Below, piece after piece: positions 1 to 37,770 of a DNA stretch of 64,000 nucleotides. The position numbers were made by a program, and so were the translations under genes. The DNA comes from Monoplex corrugatus (lineage: Eukaryota > Mollusca > Gastropoda > Littorinimorpha > Ranellidae), in NCBI GenBank assembly GCA_030674185.1, contig CM060307.1, forward strand, positions 48,112,181 through 48,176,180, read 5' to 3'. Each line of letters opens with the position of its first letter. Positions within the stretch are counted from its first letter, which is position 1. The notes under the pieces were generated by a model. That model had not been told where the DNA came from, did no database searches, and saw only the letters and a program-made list of their open reading frames with translations.

Positions 1-389
1 GGAGGATAGCACCAGAAAACACAATTCTGGACCATAAGTGTACACAGTTGGGACATCAGAATTAAAGATCAACAGAAAGGCCAGGAAAGATGTGGCAAAG
101 GCTAGAGAAGAAAGGATTGAAAGATTATATGCAGAAGCTGAAGAGAGTACAAGCAATTACAATGAAATTGATAGTAAAGATGTATTATTCAAGACTGTGC
201 ATTGATGTTGGGCTCATTCAGTGACATGAAACTATTACTGTGAAAATGAACTTGCATAGTCTTGGCTATGTATTGATACAGATGTTTTGTATAAATGACC
301 TTTGAAACAGCATGCCCACCGCAAACAAGACTGCCACAAATGTATCGGTTATGTTCATGCAATTTGTAGATTTATATTGCTGTGAGCAG
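1..389 (+). other. SMC3 intron upstream of the first visible exon, with a possible retroelement remnant
   Basis: Non-coding for SMC3; it ends in an acceptor AG at 388-389. A lysine/arginine/glutamate-rich open stretch at about 63-200 (containing KARKDVAKAREERIERL) resembles the linker between endonuclease and reverse transcriptase in some LINEs. The resemblance is weak and there is no diagnostic motif, so I treat it as a possible degenerate retroelement piece. SMC3 exons for roughly the first 770 residues must lie left of the window. Confidence 0.35.
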
Positions 390-25545
<25,156 letters not shown>

Positions 25546-28331
25546 TCCCCCTTGTCCCTGTCACGCCTTTCAGTGCATTTACTGGACATGTGACTATACA
25601 GGCAGCTATCTGTACTCCCCGCCCACTGTCAGGATGTTTGGGTTGTGGGTGGAGACCTGGTGGTCTTCAGTGTGGTAGAGAAACAGAGTTCTAGCCGTGT
25701 TTCTGACTCCAGTACCAGAACCAGTCGCAGTCAAGGGTGGATTTGGGCAGCACTGCAGTTTTGGTTTTGACAGAGAAGTTTTGTTCTTGGTGCTGTGCAG
25801 GGTGTCTCCCACCAGACAATGGCTTGTGTTCTTGTTATTTAAAATACTGAACTGACCCTTTCCCTAAAATAATTACCACTACCAAGCAGACGCAAACAAA
25901 TGGAACTTAGATCTTGCTGACATATTTTAATTTATTATACAGAGGATTTTTATGGTATGTCCTTTATTAGTGTTGAGGTGTATGCTGGGATCCACTTGTT
26001 TTAAATGGATGTGTTATTTCTTACTCCAAGGAAAGTTTTTACTGTGCCATCCAACAGTTCTAGCAAGAGGTAAAGTATCATTTTGACTGCTATTCTTTTG
26101 CTTATCTGAAAGTTTCCTCTCTGTTTCTCTCACTGTCTGTCTGTCTCCCTCTCTCCTCTAATCTTTCTGCAGGAAAGGTGACAGTTTCAGGTCAGCTTGA
26201 CGTGTGAATGTGTGGAACAGAATTTTCTGGCAAGTTTTTTTTTTTTTTTTTTAAATGAGTGGGTCTTTTTCAATTTGTCATGATTGCATAAGTTTGAATA
26301 AGCAGAGGAGATCTCCCTGTTTCAGGCCCCCCCTTTTCCTTTAAAGAAAAAAAGAAAACAACAACAAAAAAACAGATATCAGTAAGAAATACTTTGCTGT
26401 CAGTGGTCAGCTTTTATCTACATTTGGTCAGACTAGTCAGACGCTTGACAAATCTAAGTGGTCAGGCAGTGCTCCTTTCATCCTCCCATCCCCAAGCCTC
26501 ATAGGGTCAGCATCAGCACTGTATAGATTTCACTGACATGGTCATTTTATGCATTGATGCAGAACAGTTGGCTATTTGTATTGCTGTGAGATATGATCCG
26601 TCCTTGATGGTGCCGCCAAAGATATTTTGTCCTCCATCATTCTTACTGCCTTTCACCCCTGATCTTCCGAAAGGTGCCTCAGACAACCAGGAAATTGTTA
26701 CTATGGCTTGACCATTGTGTGTTGTGTATTATTGTAAATGGAAAAGGAGTGAGGGCAGAGTGTTTTTAGCCTACATTATCACATGATTATAATTTATGAT
26801 AATGATTATAATAATTATCATGATTATTATGATAATGATATATGAAAAAGATAATTATTATGATTATCATTTGATTATTATGATAATAATGATGATAATT
26901 ATTATTATTGCTACTACTGCTACTACTAGTACCATTTATCTGTTGACTATGAACTTGCCTGACTGATGATAGTCACCACTTCCATGTCCACTATCTCTTC
27001 GTCGCCTCCCGTTCTTTGTGAGTTCCATTTACAGGGAAGTGGTGAAAGGTGAAAGGAGCTGCTCCCTTCCCCCGCAGTTATGTGTCATCCCTCTGTCCCT
27101 GTCCCACACAAACTGACTGTTGTGACTTGATCCGGTCACGTACCACCACCACGTGCTTGTAGATAAAGGCAGCATCCCATTACTTAAACACTGAGAGGTT
27201 TGGGGAGTTGAGGGCGTGCATAACATAGTTTGTGTTCATAAAGTATTGTTGACAGTTATGTTTAGCTGTTGTCATGCTGTAAGTAATGGAACAGGTTGCA
27301 GAGTTTTGTTGTATTTATGTTTTCACTGTTTTGAAAGTGACTGGATTTTTAATGATACCAGTCAGTGTTGTATTGAAAATGATATTCCTCTAAGTATGTA
27401 TAAAGATGTTTTTTTTATTTGTTTTTTTAATTTTATTATGATGTCAGGGAAGACCGTGGCTAAATCTGAACATATGGGACATGTGAAAAGCATCTACACC
27501 AACTGTACCATGTGTTTGATTTTTTAATGTTTAGTTTAAACAGCATGCATTAATTTAATGTGAAAGTGTGTGAGAGACTTTATTACATTTTCCTAGATTA
27601 TATTTTGCTATGCATTCACTCATGTTGTTACATGCCAGTAATAATTGCTGGACTGGTATGTAAAAAATTATCATCTTAAGTTCCCACAGAGGTTTCCACA
27701 TTATGTGCCCTTAGAGATTAGTGATCCCTTACGAAAGATAATTTTGACGTTTGTGTGAGTGGGTGTCAGAATGGCTGAAACACTTGGCGTGTGCAAGAGA
27801 ATTATGTTCTCTGTGTGTTGTGTGTGTGTGAAAGAGAGTCTGTGTGTGTGTGTATATATATATGTAAGCGTGGTATGAGTACTGAAAACATGATCTTTGA
27901 AAATACACCCACATGGTGCTGGAATTTCAAAGGGATAGACGCAACTACGTAATAATGAAAAATATAGCAGTGCTGAAATTGAGCAAAGTCATGTTTAACA
28001 TATTTTGAAACTTTGTAAAAATAATATCTACAAATTTGTATCTGTAAAGATCCAAACCTGCACTGCAATCTTCAGACTTAGTGGCATGCAGACCACAGAA
28101 TTTATCTTGAATGCAAAAGATATTACTAGATTTCCTTCAGTTGTTGATGTTATAAAATTATTCATTGATACTTTTATTGTACAGAAGAGAATAATCAAAA
28201 AACATGAAAGAACAACACCCAGCTACCCAGAGTACTGTGATAGATCTCAACCATTAAAAGTCATTTTTTACTAAGGAGTTCTATATATATGATGTTATTG
28301 GAAAGTTGATCATGGGAGAAAGCAGAACTGG
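25546..28331 (+). other. SMC3 3' UTR and downstream DNA, end not determined
   Basis: No AATAAA was found by eye within several hundred bases of the stop; the first clear one is near 29250. It is therefore unclear where the transcript ends. The region holds a T-run (26236-26252), an A-rich stretch (26340-26375) and an ATT/ATG-rich microsatellite (26770-26930). A short TG/TA run lies at 27820-27862. No gene recognised. Confidence 0.4.
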
Positions 28332-28526
28332 TAACCCTTTGACTCTCGCACCCTGTCCACCACCAGCAAAAATTAAACCCCTTGCCTCGTACCCTATGCA
28401 CCAGCTTCCTGGGGGAAGCTGATAGAGTAAAGGGTTAAATTTATGCTTTGCTATCAATTTATGCTTTGCTATCATGGTTGACAAAGCACTATGCTAATGG
28501 ATAGGCTGAGGGACTCAAAGGGTTAA
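28332..28526. mobile_element. TTAA MITE, outer copy with nested inner copy
   Basis: The outer left end reads TAACCCTTTGACTC (28332) and the outer right end on the minus strand TTAACCCTTTGAGTCCC (28526). An inner copy starts TTAAACCCCTTGCC (28373) and ends GGGTTAA (28436). A 23-bp direct duplication with TTATGCTTTGCTATCA (28440-28475) lies between. Same family as 14828-14993. Confidence 0.8.
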
Positions 28527-30317
28527 CAGGAAATTGGCTTGTCACAAAGAGATGGATCAGTAGCTTGAGAAGTGAAAGACCTGGAAAAAAATGTAGTATT
28601 GTCTAGTGAGTTTTGTATGTGCAAACCAGAAGAAAAATTCTTCCCAAAATTTTTATAGAATTATTCATGTCATGTCGTTTTTATGGAAATTTTTAACAAA
28701 ATAATTCATGTCGTTTGTCTGTACATGGAGATGAATTTTATCGGTTTTTTTGTTTTTTTGTTTTTTTTTTATTTTTATAGAAGGATTGAAATAATTTATC
28801 TTTACGAGGATATGAAATTGATCTGAAATTATTCATCTTTAGAGCACCATGCTGTCTGTTTCAGTAATGGCAGATTGCCCCTATCACTGTCATGGTCACC
28901 ATATGGGAACATAGATGACATGTCTCAATTTTATGAAAGTTCATACTTTGTTTAGGAATTGTAAACTTTGCAGCTTTTTTAGGAATTGTAAAGTTGGTAG
29001 GTTTGGAATTGTTAAGTTGCCTGTGAATATAATGTTACTGATCCAATGATAAAGGAAACCTACAACATCACCCACAAGTATATATTTCAGACAATTGTAC
29101 TGGCTGTACTGCAGCGTAAACAATTTATTATCTATGCAAAACAAGCAAAATGATGACACTGGCCTAAGCATATGTGAGCAGCACAAAACATCCTGGATTC
29201 ATGAATTTTTAGCTGCTGCTCAGCAAGAATTCGAGCAAATGCTTGACGAAAATAAAAGTAATCTGCAGTCTGATGATGCCAGACAAACTTGATTTTGTTG
29301 GGGATTACAGTAAAAAAAACATCTCCAAGGAGACATGTGTGGATTTCCGATTTCCTTCCCTTATTACTTACTGATGATCATGTGTGTGTGAGAGAGAGAG
29401 AGAGAGTCTATACATGTGTGTGTCTGTTTGTTTACATAGCTCTGACAGAAATATGTTGGCAAGATTTTCTCAGCTTTGTATGAATGACCTTATGCAGAAA
29501 TTACTAACCTAATTAATCTATGAATAGGAAAAAATGATGATTAGCATAGGAAAAAAATCCATGCTTTCAAAATACTTATTGAAAAAAATCCTCTTAATAA
29601 TTACATTTAAACAATTATTAAATATTAAACCATAACAAAACATTTTTATATCGCCCATTCGTTTTCCTTTCAGAAAAAAAATATATACATTACCAGTGTT
29701 AGTTCAGAATTGAATCCAGAATTTTTTTTTCCAATAACACCTCTTTCTTGTATGTGAAAATTCCTGGTAGGGCTGAGGGTTAAGAGAATATTTTTTGTCA
29801 TCTGTCTTTTAGTGAGATCAGATTTCAAGAGAAATTTTTAACAGAATAATCATGTCATTTTTGTCTTTTACCTGGTCTTCACAAGATGTAACACAAATCG
29901 GTTTTTATTTCTGAAGCACTGCAATTTTAATGTTTTACCAGAAAGTCAGATGACCGTGTTCAAGTTCTATATATCCATTGTATGTGATTTCTGTTTGGTT
30001 CTAAGATGATTGATTTTTCCTGTCAGTTATGAATACATATGCTTTGAATATTATTTGTGTTATTGTTTCAACACTTCACATAGTGTAAAATCAAACTCGG
30101 TTGAATTATGTTTGCCACTTTGTGATTTTCTGTGTATAGTTTCTGATATGTTTGTATAATTTGTACTTGCATTATTGATAAATATCTCTGTAAGTCTTTT
30201 TTTTTTACTTCTTGTGTTGTACATTTTTGAATAAGCTTTATTGTTTAATGTTAATGATTGTTCAAATTTTAGTTAAGATTAAATTTTATTTTAAGTACTA
30301 TCAGTTGTTCTTGCATT
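28527..30317 (+). other. AT-rich intergenic DNA
   Basis: Contains a T-rich run (28745-28775) and direct repeats of about 50 bp with ATTCATGTCATGTCG-like sequence (28640-28740). A small open stretch at 29136-29292 (SWIHEFLAAAQQEFEQMLD) has coding-like composition but no recognised family. No reliable gene. Confidence 0.5.
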
Positions 30318-30750
30318 GTGTGTTTACATTTAAGGAAGGATGCTTTGTGTGTTTTCACTTTGGGATGAATGGTTCGTGTGGTTACACTTAGGGACACATT
30401 CTATTCTTTATATTGCTATGTTCAGTTATGAATGTGTGTTTATACTTAAGGATGAGTGCTTTGTTTATACTTAGCAGCGAGTGTTTTGTGTGGTCACATT
30501 TATTGATGAATGCTTTGTTTCCACTTAGGGATGTGTGCTTTGTTTATAGTCAGGGTGAGTGCTTTGTGTGGTTACACCTAGAGATAAATGATTTGTGTTC
30601 ACGTACAGATGAATGCTTTATGTGTTTACATCTAGGGAGGAATGCATTGTATTTACATGTGAGGAAAGGATGAAAGCATTGTATGTTAACAAAGGGATAA
30701 ATGCTTTGTGTTTATTCTTAGGTATGAATGCTTTGTGTTGACATTTCGGG
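30318..30750. repeat. Degenerate minisatellite, unit about 30 bp
   Basis: A dozen or so diverged copies of a unit like TTACACTTAGGGATGAATGC followed by TTTGTGTG. Copies vary in length and sequence, which suggests an old array. The open frame across 30413-30673 is a by-product of the repeat. Confidence 0.75.
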
Positions 30751-31299
30751 GCCATCTCACTCAAACATTTCGAAGCAGTTGCTTAGAATTCGGAACCTTC
30801 TGTTTTTTTCTGCTCCTCTATCAGAAGATGGGACATCTGTCTGGCAGCCACTTTCCTCATCTCAAGATTAGACCACATGATCTGTTGAACTGTGCCATAT
30901 GAAACACGGTAAGTTTGCATGTTTTATGAGATATGCCGACCGTCTTTAATACTCTGAACAGTTTGCTTGTTCTGGACCGCACTTAAACTTCCAGATCAGC
31001 ACTTGTCTTTACAGTTGGTTTTTCCTCATTTGAAACTATCAGTCCAGCAGCAAACAGTCCTATATGATGCACACTTGTCTCCACACACAAAAGTAAAATT
31101 GGCATGGATTTGAAAAAATATAAATATATATTTTTAGGATCATTACACTCAGGGAGGTTACCTTTGTGCTCACCTTTGTTTTTGTTTTTTTCCATCCCAT
31201 TTTTTATGCCATCTTTAATGGCCACCAAAGCTGGCACAGTTTTTTGTTTTTTTTTTACAATGCAATAATGATGATGTCGATGAGGATGATATTCATGAC

Positions 31300-31640
31300 A
31301 CTATGAAGTTCCATCTAGGATTGAGACTGCGTGACTGGGCTATACTCTTCGCTTACTATCGTAATATATCCTGGCATCAACCAGATCTGAGAGATACAGA
31401 CACCTGCAGTGCTGGTCTGAAAATTTGAGCAACACCCTCAATGACGTATCCATGAAGTGGATGAGACTTGACTGTGTGGTCCCAGTATTCCCAAATTCTG
31501 GGTACTCTAGGTAGGAGCCGGTCAGAACCGAAAAATCCCACAGTGATATAGTTTTGAAGGGACTGATGGGGATTCGAACCAACAACCTTCCAGCTGGTTG
31601 TCCGTTGCATTAACCACTACACCATGGCAACTGGTAAATT
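31300..31640 (-). mobile_element. tRNA-derived SINE (minus strand)
   Basis: On the minus strand a head starts near 31636 with an A-box-like TGGTGTAGTGGTTAATGC and a B-box GGTTCGAATCCCC (31571-31583 on +). A non-tRNA body follows to about 31300. The Pol III boxes and a roughly 340-bp size fit a SINE; the head cannot fold as a clean tRNA over its whole length. Confidence 0.75.
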
Positions 31641-31679
31641 GGCATGAATTTTGATAAGATTGTCTGAGTAAAATCCTGT

Positions 31680-32040
31680 TAAGAATAATCATGATGAGGA
31701 CAAGGAATAGAATCAAAAGAGAAATAGCAGAAGAACAGTGTGGATTTGTGGAAGGGAAAGGAACTATTAATGCCATATACATCCTAAGAACTATTAATGC
31801 CATGTACATCCTTAGAACTATCATAGAAAGGTCAATTGAGATGAATAAGGATTTGTATTTATGCTTTGTTGACTATACCAAGGCTTTCGATCGGGTACAA
31901 CATGAAGAATTGATCAACCAACTGGAGAGACTCAATATTGATGGAAAAGATCTACGAATAATCAGGAATATGTATAGTAAATTCAATGGCACTGAAAAAC
32001 CTTGGAAGATATTTTGTGGAGCTATTTCACACCGATTCTA
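31680..32040 (+). pseudogene. LINE reverse transcriptase fragment
   Basis: Encodes RNRIKREIAEEQCGFVEGKG and LYLCFVDYTKAFDRVQHEEL, RT fingers/palm motifs including F(V/I)DYxKAFDRV. A duplication of about 30 bp (IYILRTINA repeated) interrupts the usual spacing. The YADD region is absent. Same family as the minus-strand fragments at 36554-36930 and 59530-59890. Confidence 0.88.
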
Positions 32041-32089
32041 ATGAAGTTTCTGACATAAAATTGTATTCTGCATGACGCATTGACAGCAG

Positions 32090-32475
32090 GTTAGCGACAT
32101 GCCTACATAAAGACATTGTGACCATCGTCGTCTCTGGAAACTAAAAACTAGTAAAATTCGAATAAAAACCAAAACAAAAACGCCAATTACTTCTGGAAGC
32201 AATGGCAACAAAATCACATAGAACACTGCCATATCTTGGATTTATACCAAGCTATAATACTGAATGTAACTGATTATGGGTGTGGCTTCAGAATATTGTC
32301 ACAGACAAATGTTTTGAAACTAAACAGAATACAGAATGAATCAATGAGAGTAATCTTCGGAACCACGACTTTAACTTCAAACTTCAAAAGACTTTATTAC
32401 TCAAAGATAATAACATTAGGTCCCATTGGACTTGTACTACAACTAGTCTTTGCTACACTACACATATACACATAA
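32090..32475 (+). pseudogene. RNase H-type LINE fragment plus a short repeat
   Basis: VTDYGCGFRILSQTNVLKLN, then RIQNESMRVIFGTT, is the conserved block between RT and RNase H in the LINE family also seen at 10790 and 34130. From about 32380 it switches to the repeat shared with 22075-22170, so a second insertion or truncation occurred there. Confidence 0.75.
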
Positions 32476-32654
32476 AGACATCAAAGTGAAATGAATTACA
32501 ACCAAACAAATGAAATAGAAAAAGGAATTGTAAAAACCTAAATAACAAACGTACATAGAAATGGATTTATGAAGTGAGAGCAGTCAGACGCGTAGAGACA
32601 ATCACAATGATACATTATTTTCTAATGATTGAAGTTACAAGCTGAAAGCCAATT

Positions 32655-32832
32655 TTCATACACATCATCATCATGTGCCCGGCCGCATGGCGTTGGCGAT
32701 TATGGCCCTCCATATGCATCTGTCCCTTGTTGCCACAAGCACATCTTCCACTCCCTCTGTCCTCAGCCACCTTGCAAGTCCGTCCAATATTTTCTCCCTG
32801 GGTCTACCTGATGTTCTCAGACACACCATTGC
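32655..32832 (-). pseudogene. LINE 3' end fragment (minus strand)
   Basis: Minus-strand peptide GRPREKILDGLARWLRTEGV and WRAIIANAMRPG, ending in the ATG-repeat tail (ATCATCATCATG on +, about 32664). Matches the 3' ends at 36554, 43085, 59530 and 63642. Confidence 0.85.
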
Positions 32833-34129
32833 TAATTCACATATCTGCCTAAAACTGAAATACGTAAAGAAGTATATCAATGATTTGAGACGTATATACA
32901 AGGAACAAAAGAAAGGTAACAGCCATCGTCGTTTGAGAGGAATAATATGAGAGGTAAAGGAAGGAAAACGGTAATTCAGATATGTATGTGAGAGAGAGGG
33001 TTGTGGTGGAGGGAGGCAGAGTAAACGTGTGTATGTTAAGATACAGAGCAAGTGTGAGAGAGCCAGACAGGGGGAGAAAAAGAGAGACCATGAAAGTTTT
33101 CTTATTACCACTATCATGAATTGTTAATATAAACAACACATGAAGTAACAAAATAAATCACAAATGGATAGATACTATCACATTAGATCAATATGAAAGG
33201 AAAAGAGAATAAAAGAGCTTTCTGATTACCACTATAATAAATGATAAATTGTTAAGGTAACCAAATAAGTAATAAATGGACAAGTAGTAGCAAAGTAGGT
33301 CAGCAGGAAAGGAGTAAAATGAGACAAACTGGGAAATCTAGGAAGAAGAAACAAAAAAACAAAAAAAAACACAAACACAATAAAACACCAAGTCAAATAT
33401 GCATATATATAACTAATTCAAACGATGAATAGAGAAACAAAGCAAAAGTAATACAATGATTCAAATTAACAAGATAACACTTCAAGAATATCTTGTCAAT
33501 AATACATTAAACACACACACAAAGATTCATCATTTGATACAAATATTACCGATACTAATAACATTAAGAAGAAGAAGAAATGTGTCCATTAGCAACAGCA
33601 TGCATGCACTTGGCGCACATAGATTCTATGTGCCTACACATGTATATACACTGAACTATATGCAATCAAATATACTGAATTATATGCAATCAAACATAAT
33701 GATACTAATAGCAATAAAGTAAATAATGAGAAAGTAATAATTCCATTTGTATTGCACAAAGCATGCTCGGCACGCGCGCGCACACGCGTGTGTGCACACA
33801 CGCACATATACTCACACACACACATACACACCAGTCAAGACAAAAACAAGTGAAGACATATTTCAGATAACTGGACAAAGCAAAAGACCCACTTCACGGT
33901 ATGGTCAAAACAGCAAAAAGCAGTTGACTCCAGTGTGGGAAATGATGGTGGATGGGACAGGTAGAGAAGAATCTATATACCACGTATGTCAACAGATAGG
34001 ATAAAAGATGGGGGAAATATCTAAATCATTAAAAAAAAAAAAAAAGGTCTACTAAAGCACCATACCAAATTATCAAGGAAGACGCCTTCGCAAATGGCCA
34101 GAAGGTCAAGCTTATGCAGAAATTCAGCT
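32833..34129 (+). other. Intergenic AT-rich DNA with short repeats
   Basis: A diverged duplication of about 150 bp (about 33090-33170 and 33215-33275, both with GATTACCACTAT-like and GAATTGTTAA-like sequence). CA/CG alternating sequence at 33770-33832 and a small A-run at 34030. No gene recognised. Confidence 0.5.
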
Positions 34130-34550
34130 ACTCTTTGAGCAAATGTGCTGTAACCCCGAAGATTCGATCGTACACATGGAAAGCCCGGCCACTAATAACA
34201 ACTCTAAATAAGGCTTCACTCTCCAACAGAACGGAAACACCATACATGAAGAAAATGCTACGTTTAGTATCATAACATCCAGTCTAACAATGGAAATGCA
34301 GGCAGTCATACGTGTTCTAAAATGGTTAGCTTCATTGGATGATGAAAAGAAAGTTAACCCATCATCCTGACTCACCCAATGAACCTACTTCAAAAAGTGC
34401 ACCATGGAGTAGGATCCCCAGGCTGGCACAAAGCAATGAGCAGTAACAATCTACATGAACACTCGTGGATCTAGTCTCTCGGACACGCTGGTGTTAAGAG
34501 AAATAAACATGCCAACAAACTTGCAGGTAATGCCATTACAGCAGTTTCAG
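34130..34550 (+). pseudogene. RNase H-type LINE remnant, strongly decayed
   Basis: Pieces in changing frames match the copy at 10790-11300: ATGCAGGCAGTCATACGTG with TGTTCTAAAATGG (34297-34326), CACCATGGAGTAGG-like, GTGTTAAGAGAAATAAACAT (34491-) and CAAACTTGCAGGTAATGCCA. The order is that of the RNase H domain. Confidence 0.7.
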
Positions 34551-34551
34551 T

Positions 34552-34690
34552 TTCACTCTCTCAAGATGATGTCTCTGCGCTCGGAATGAGTTCCATATGC
34601 ACTAACGTCACAGGTGCGATGTGTGTGGTGATCATGACACAAGCCTTAAACTTGCACATAAACCCATGGGCTGGCGAGGTCCTACGTAGC
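34552..34690 (-). mobile_element. Composite SINE, 3' part (minus strand)
   Basis: Starts with TCTCAAGATGATGTCTCTGC and contains GCACTAACGTCACAGGTGC and ATGGGCTGGCGAGGTCCT, the reverse complement of the 3' half of the element at 43877-44512. It adjoins the RNase H remnant. Confidence 0.85.
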
Positions 34691-36160
34691 CTATGTTTTA
34701 CCTAGACTACATTTTTTATACTAGTATTGTATCATTCCATCATTGGAACAATATTGGTTACATGTAAATGACATGAGTACCTTCAAAGAAAAGATCACAT
34801 ATAGAAAGTAAATAAATAAATGACTAAAGGTCTGAATCACAATACAACTAGCCACTCAGTTTAAACTCGTCACATCACAGAAAACCCCCCAGTCAATGCC
34901 CAAAGTCTCAGTGCCTATCACGGTAGAGAGAATATTTCCTTTATCAAATACCCGCCAGTCTGTCGTCCATTTCTGTGGAAGAGAAAAGAGGAAATAGATT
35001 AGTAAGTACATAATAAAAAATAAATAGATAAATAAAGAAGTGTGTAGATAGGAAAGAAATGAGAAATAACATTAAGTACACGCAAATACACACATGCCCG
35101 CACACAGACACACACACATACAAGAAGGAAATGAGAAATAAATAACAGTAAATACATGTATACATATGTTTGCACACAGACACACACACATACATACATT
35201 CATACGTACACACTCATATCCACACAACATGATGGCCGACAACAACAACAGCAACAGTAAAAGGGAAACGCACATATACATGTAGCCTACAAGCGCTCAT
35301 ATATACACCAACGAACATCAGTGCAGCGGATGATAAAGCAAAAGGTAAACATATCAGCAAGAACTCTGTATCCTCGAAAGTCTGAAATCCTCACTTAAAA
35401 CCATATCTTCTCGAACGAAATGTGTCACCACACCATTGACTGTCTTATTCACAAAGGAATAATTGGAGGGAATGGTCAAATATCCACCATGAAAGGAAAA
35501 ACTAGAACCATCATCAATCGAACAAAAGTGACACTGCGCAGACTCCTATAGCGTGGAATGGAAAGTTTTGGCGTTTCCTGAATCAGAGATAAAAGAAATA
35601 GAAAAGACAATGGAAGGAACAGCGAAGAAGAAAGTGGTGAAAAAAGGACAAAGCTTCATGCCAAATCTGCTAGAAAGATCAATATCAAAAGCAGCGAGAT
35701 GCTGATGGAAACGAAAGAACAGTATCAACAGTAACAAAAAGATCAAAGTGACGAAAGAACAATAAGAAGAATATGATGATGATGGTGAGCTAAGAACGGC
35801 AACAACAAGATGATGATGGACCGTAGAGAACAATATCAACAACTCAACAAGCAACAAAAAGGAAAATGACTAGAAGACAACGACAAACTGAGCAACACCA
35901 CAACACACAGAAGAAGAAAAAGAAGCAAGAAAAACAGGAACAAAAAGGAAAACTCAAAAGATAAAGAAAAAGACGAAACAGAAGAAAGGCAACAAAATGC
36001 CATCTTCCGGGCTCTGTACTTGAGGAAAGTACGTCTAGTTTTTCTGGAGTTTTACCGGAGATGGTTACCAGCTGGGCCCATCCATGGTTGACAGGAACTT
36101 TATGGCGTTCAGAGCTTTCTTGTTAGCACCATTTTCCTTAGAATACTGTTATGACTAGTG
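34691..36160 (+). other. Intergenic DNA, no gene recognised
   Basis: Includes a tandem-like duplication of about 100 bp (about 35045-35205) with GAAATGAGAAATAA and CACACAGACACACACACATA in both copies, then purine-rich GAAGAA/ACAACA-rich sequence (35560-36000). No supported reading frame. Confidence 0.5.
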
Positions 36161-36461
36161 CTTCACCCAACAGTCCTCTGACTTGCGTGGTCTTTCGTGA
36201 CATCTGTGGGGGCTGACTTCAGAGGCGCTGTTTTCTTTTTCTTCAGGGAAACAGGCATAACCCCCACCCCCTCCCTTACCGATGGTTCATCAGTATTGAA
36301 TGACAGTCGTGTGATTACAATACTGGTCTTCCAATTAGAAGATCCGATCGATCCTGCATGGGTACCATCTGGTGGATAAAAGATGGAGATTTTCCAAACA
36401 CCCGGGTCAACAAATGTGCAGGTCTGCAAGCGCCACAACTCCCTTTGTGTATACAGGTACA

Positions 36462-37022
36462 TACACGCAGAACATCAAATACGCACATTGAAAATCCTGA
36501 AAGCCATGCCAGTGTTTGGTGGCTGTTGGAAGTACGAAAACACTCTGCATGTATCATCATCATCATGTGCCCTGCCACAAGGCATTGGCAATCATTGCCC
36601 TCCATATGCATCTATCCCTTGTCGCTGCAGCACATCTTCCACCCTCTCTGTCTTCAGCCACCCTGCGAGTCCGTCCAATATTCTCTCCCTAGGTCTACCT
36701 GGTGTTCTCTTTCCCTCCAGCTTTCCTGTTGTGACCAGGTGCTCTAATTCCCCTTTCCTCATGAAATGTCCTATTGTCTTTTCTTAATCTTCCTTATCAA
36801 TGATCTTCTTGTGTCTGCCTTCATCAAGACTGTCTCGTTTGTTTTCTTTGCTATCCATGGAACTCTCAACATGCTTCTTAGAAACCACATCTCGGTTGCC
36901 TCAATCTTGTTCTGGCTTTGCTTGACTGCCCATGCACGCAGAATATCAAATACATTGAAAATCATGAAAGCCATGTCAGTGTTTGGTGGCTGTTGGAAAC
37001 ACGAAAACATTCTGCATGCACC
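36462..37022 (-). mobile_element. LINE 3' fragment flanked by a direct repeat of about 90 bp
   Basis: The minus-strand LINE piece (about 36554-36930) encodes NKIEATEMWFLRSMLRVPW and the GRPRE-type C-terminus with an ATG-repeat tail. Both flanks carry the same roughly 90-bp sequence: ACACGCAGAACATCAAATAC to CACTCTGCATG at 36462-36551, and GCACGCAGAATATCAAATAC to CATTCTGCATG at 36933-37018. Both copies contain GTGTTTGGTGGCTGTTGGAA. This is either an unusually long target duplication or insertion next to a tandem repeat. Confidence 0.8.
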
Positions 37023-37206
37023 CTCCCTGAAAACAGTACATGACTGCCTTAATGTAATAAAGAGGTCAAACAATTGCCACACACGTAAAAGTCCACTCGT
37101 ACACATGTATTTGCGTGCACTTAATTTAAGAGACAAGAAAAGAATCTGTGTTGAAACAGAGAAGTCAAGTCACACTTATCTATTAGTACTATGCCGATGC
37201 TGTACC

Positions 37207-37770
37207 GGAGAAGAGTGGCAGAATGGTTCAGACGTTCGCCTGCCAATAAATAAACTCGAGGTTCCAGGCTTCGCTCCTTGTAGAGGCCTCGAACTTTTCT
37301 CCTCAGTTTGACCGGAAAATTGAACCGAACTTCTAGTCTAGTCCTTCAAAAGGGGACGAAAAACGAGTCGGACCCGAGTGCCTTCTGGCTGCGCACGCTA
37401 AAGATCCCAAGGCAGTTGAAAATCGTGAAGAGCAGGGCATTGCCCGGCTGCCTTGTTATAAAACATAATTTCCGAAGTCCCTTGAAGACCAATTAGCCTT
37501 GTTGCTTCTTGCCTTTCTGAAGTCTTGGTAAAATGTGAATCTGAATCTGAATCGAGGGATAGGGGATGCACGCCGCTCTCGTGGTGCTGGCCCGGGAAAA
37601 AGTTGAGGTCTCTGCCACCTCACTCCTCTACGACCCAAGGGTTATGGAATTATCTAGATAGGATCTCAGGACCTGGCCAGTTCTTGGCAATCACATGGCA
37701 CCTGTGACGATAGTGCATATGAAATTCTTTCCGAGCGCGGAGACGTCATCTTGACAAACTGAAACTTGAC
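37207..37770 (+). mobile_element. Composite SINE with tRNA-like head, copy 1
   Basis: The head GAGTGGCAGAATGGTTCAGA (A-box region) and GAGGTTCCAGGCTTCGCTCC (B-box region) precede a body ending in GAGCGCGGAGACGTCATCTT and AAACTGAAAC. About 560 bp; same family as 43877-44512. Confidence 0.8.

Noticed and set aside
29136..29292. Small open stretch with helical peptide
   Set aside because: Too short, no homology and no splice context; kept only as a note in the intergenic entry.
35546..35857. Minus-strand hydrophobic frame
   Set aside because: Arises from GAA/ACA-rich purine sequence on the + strand; no membrane-protein family recognised.
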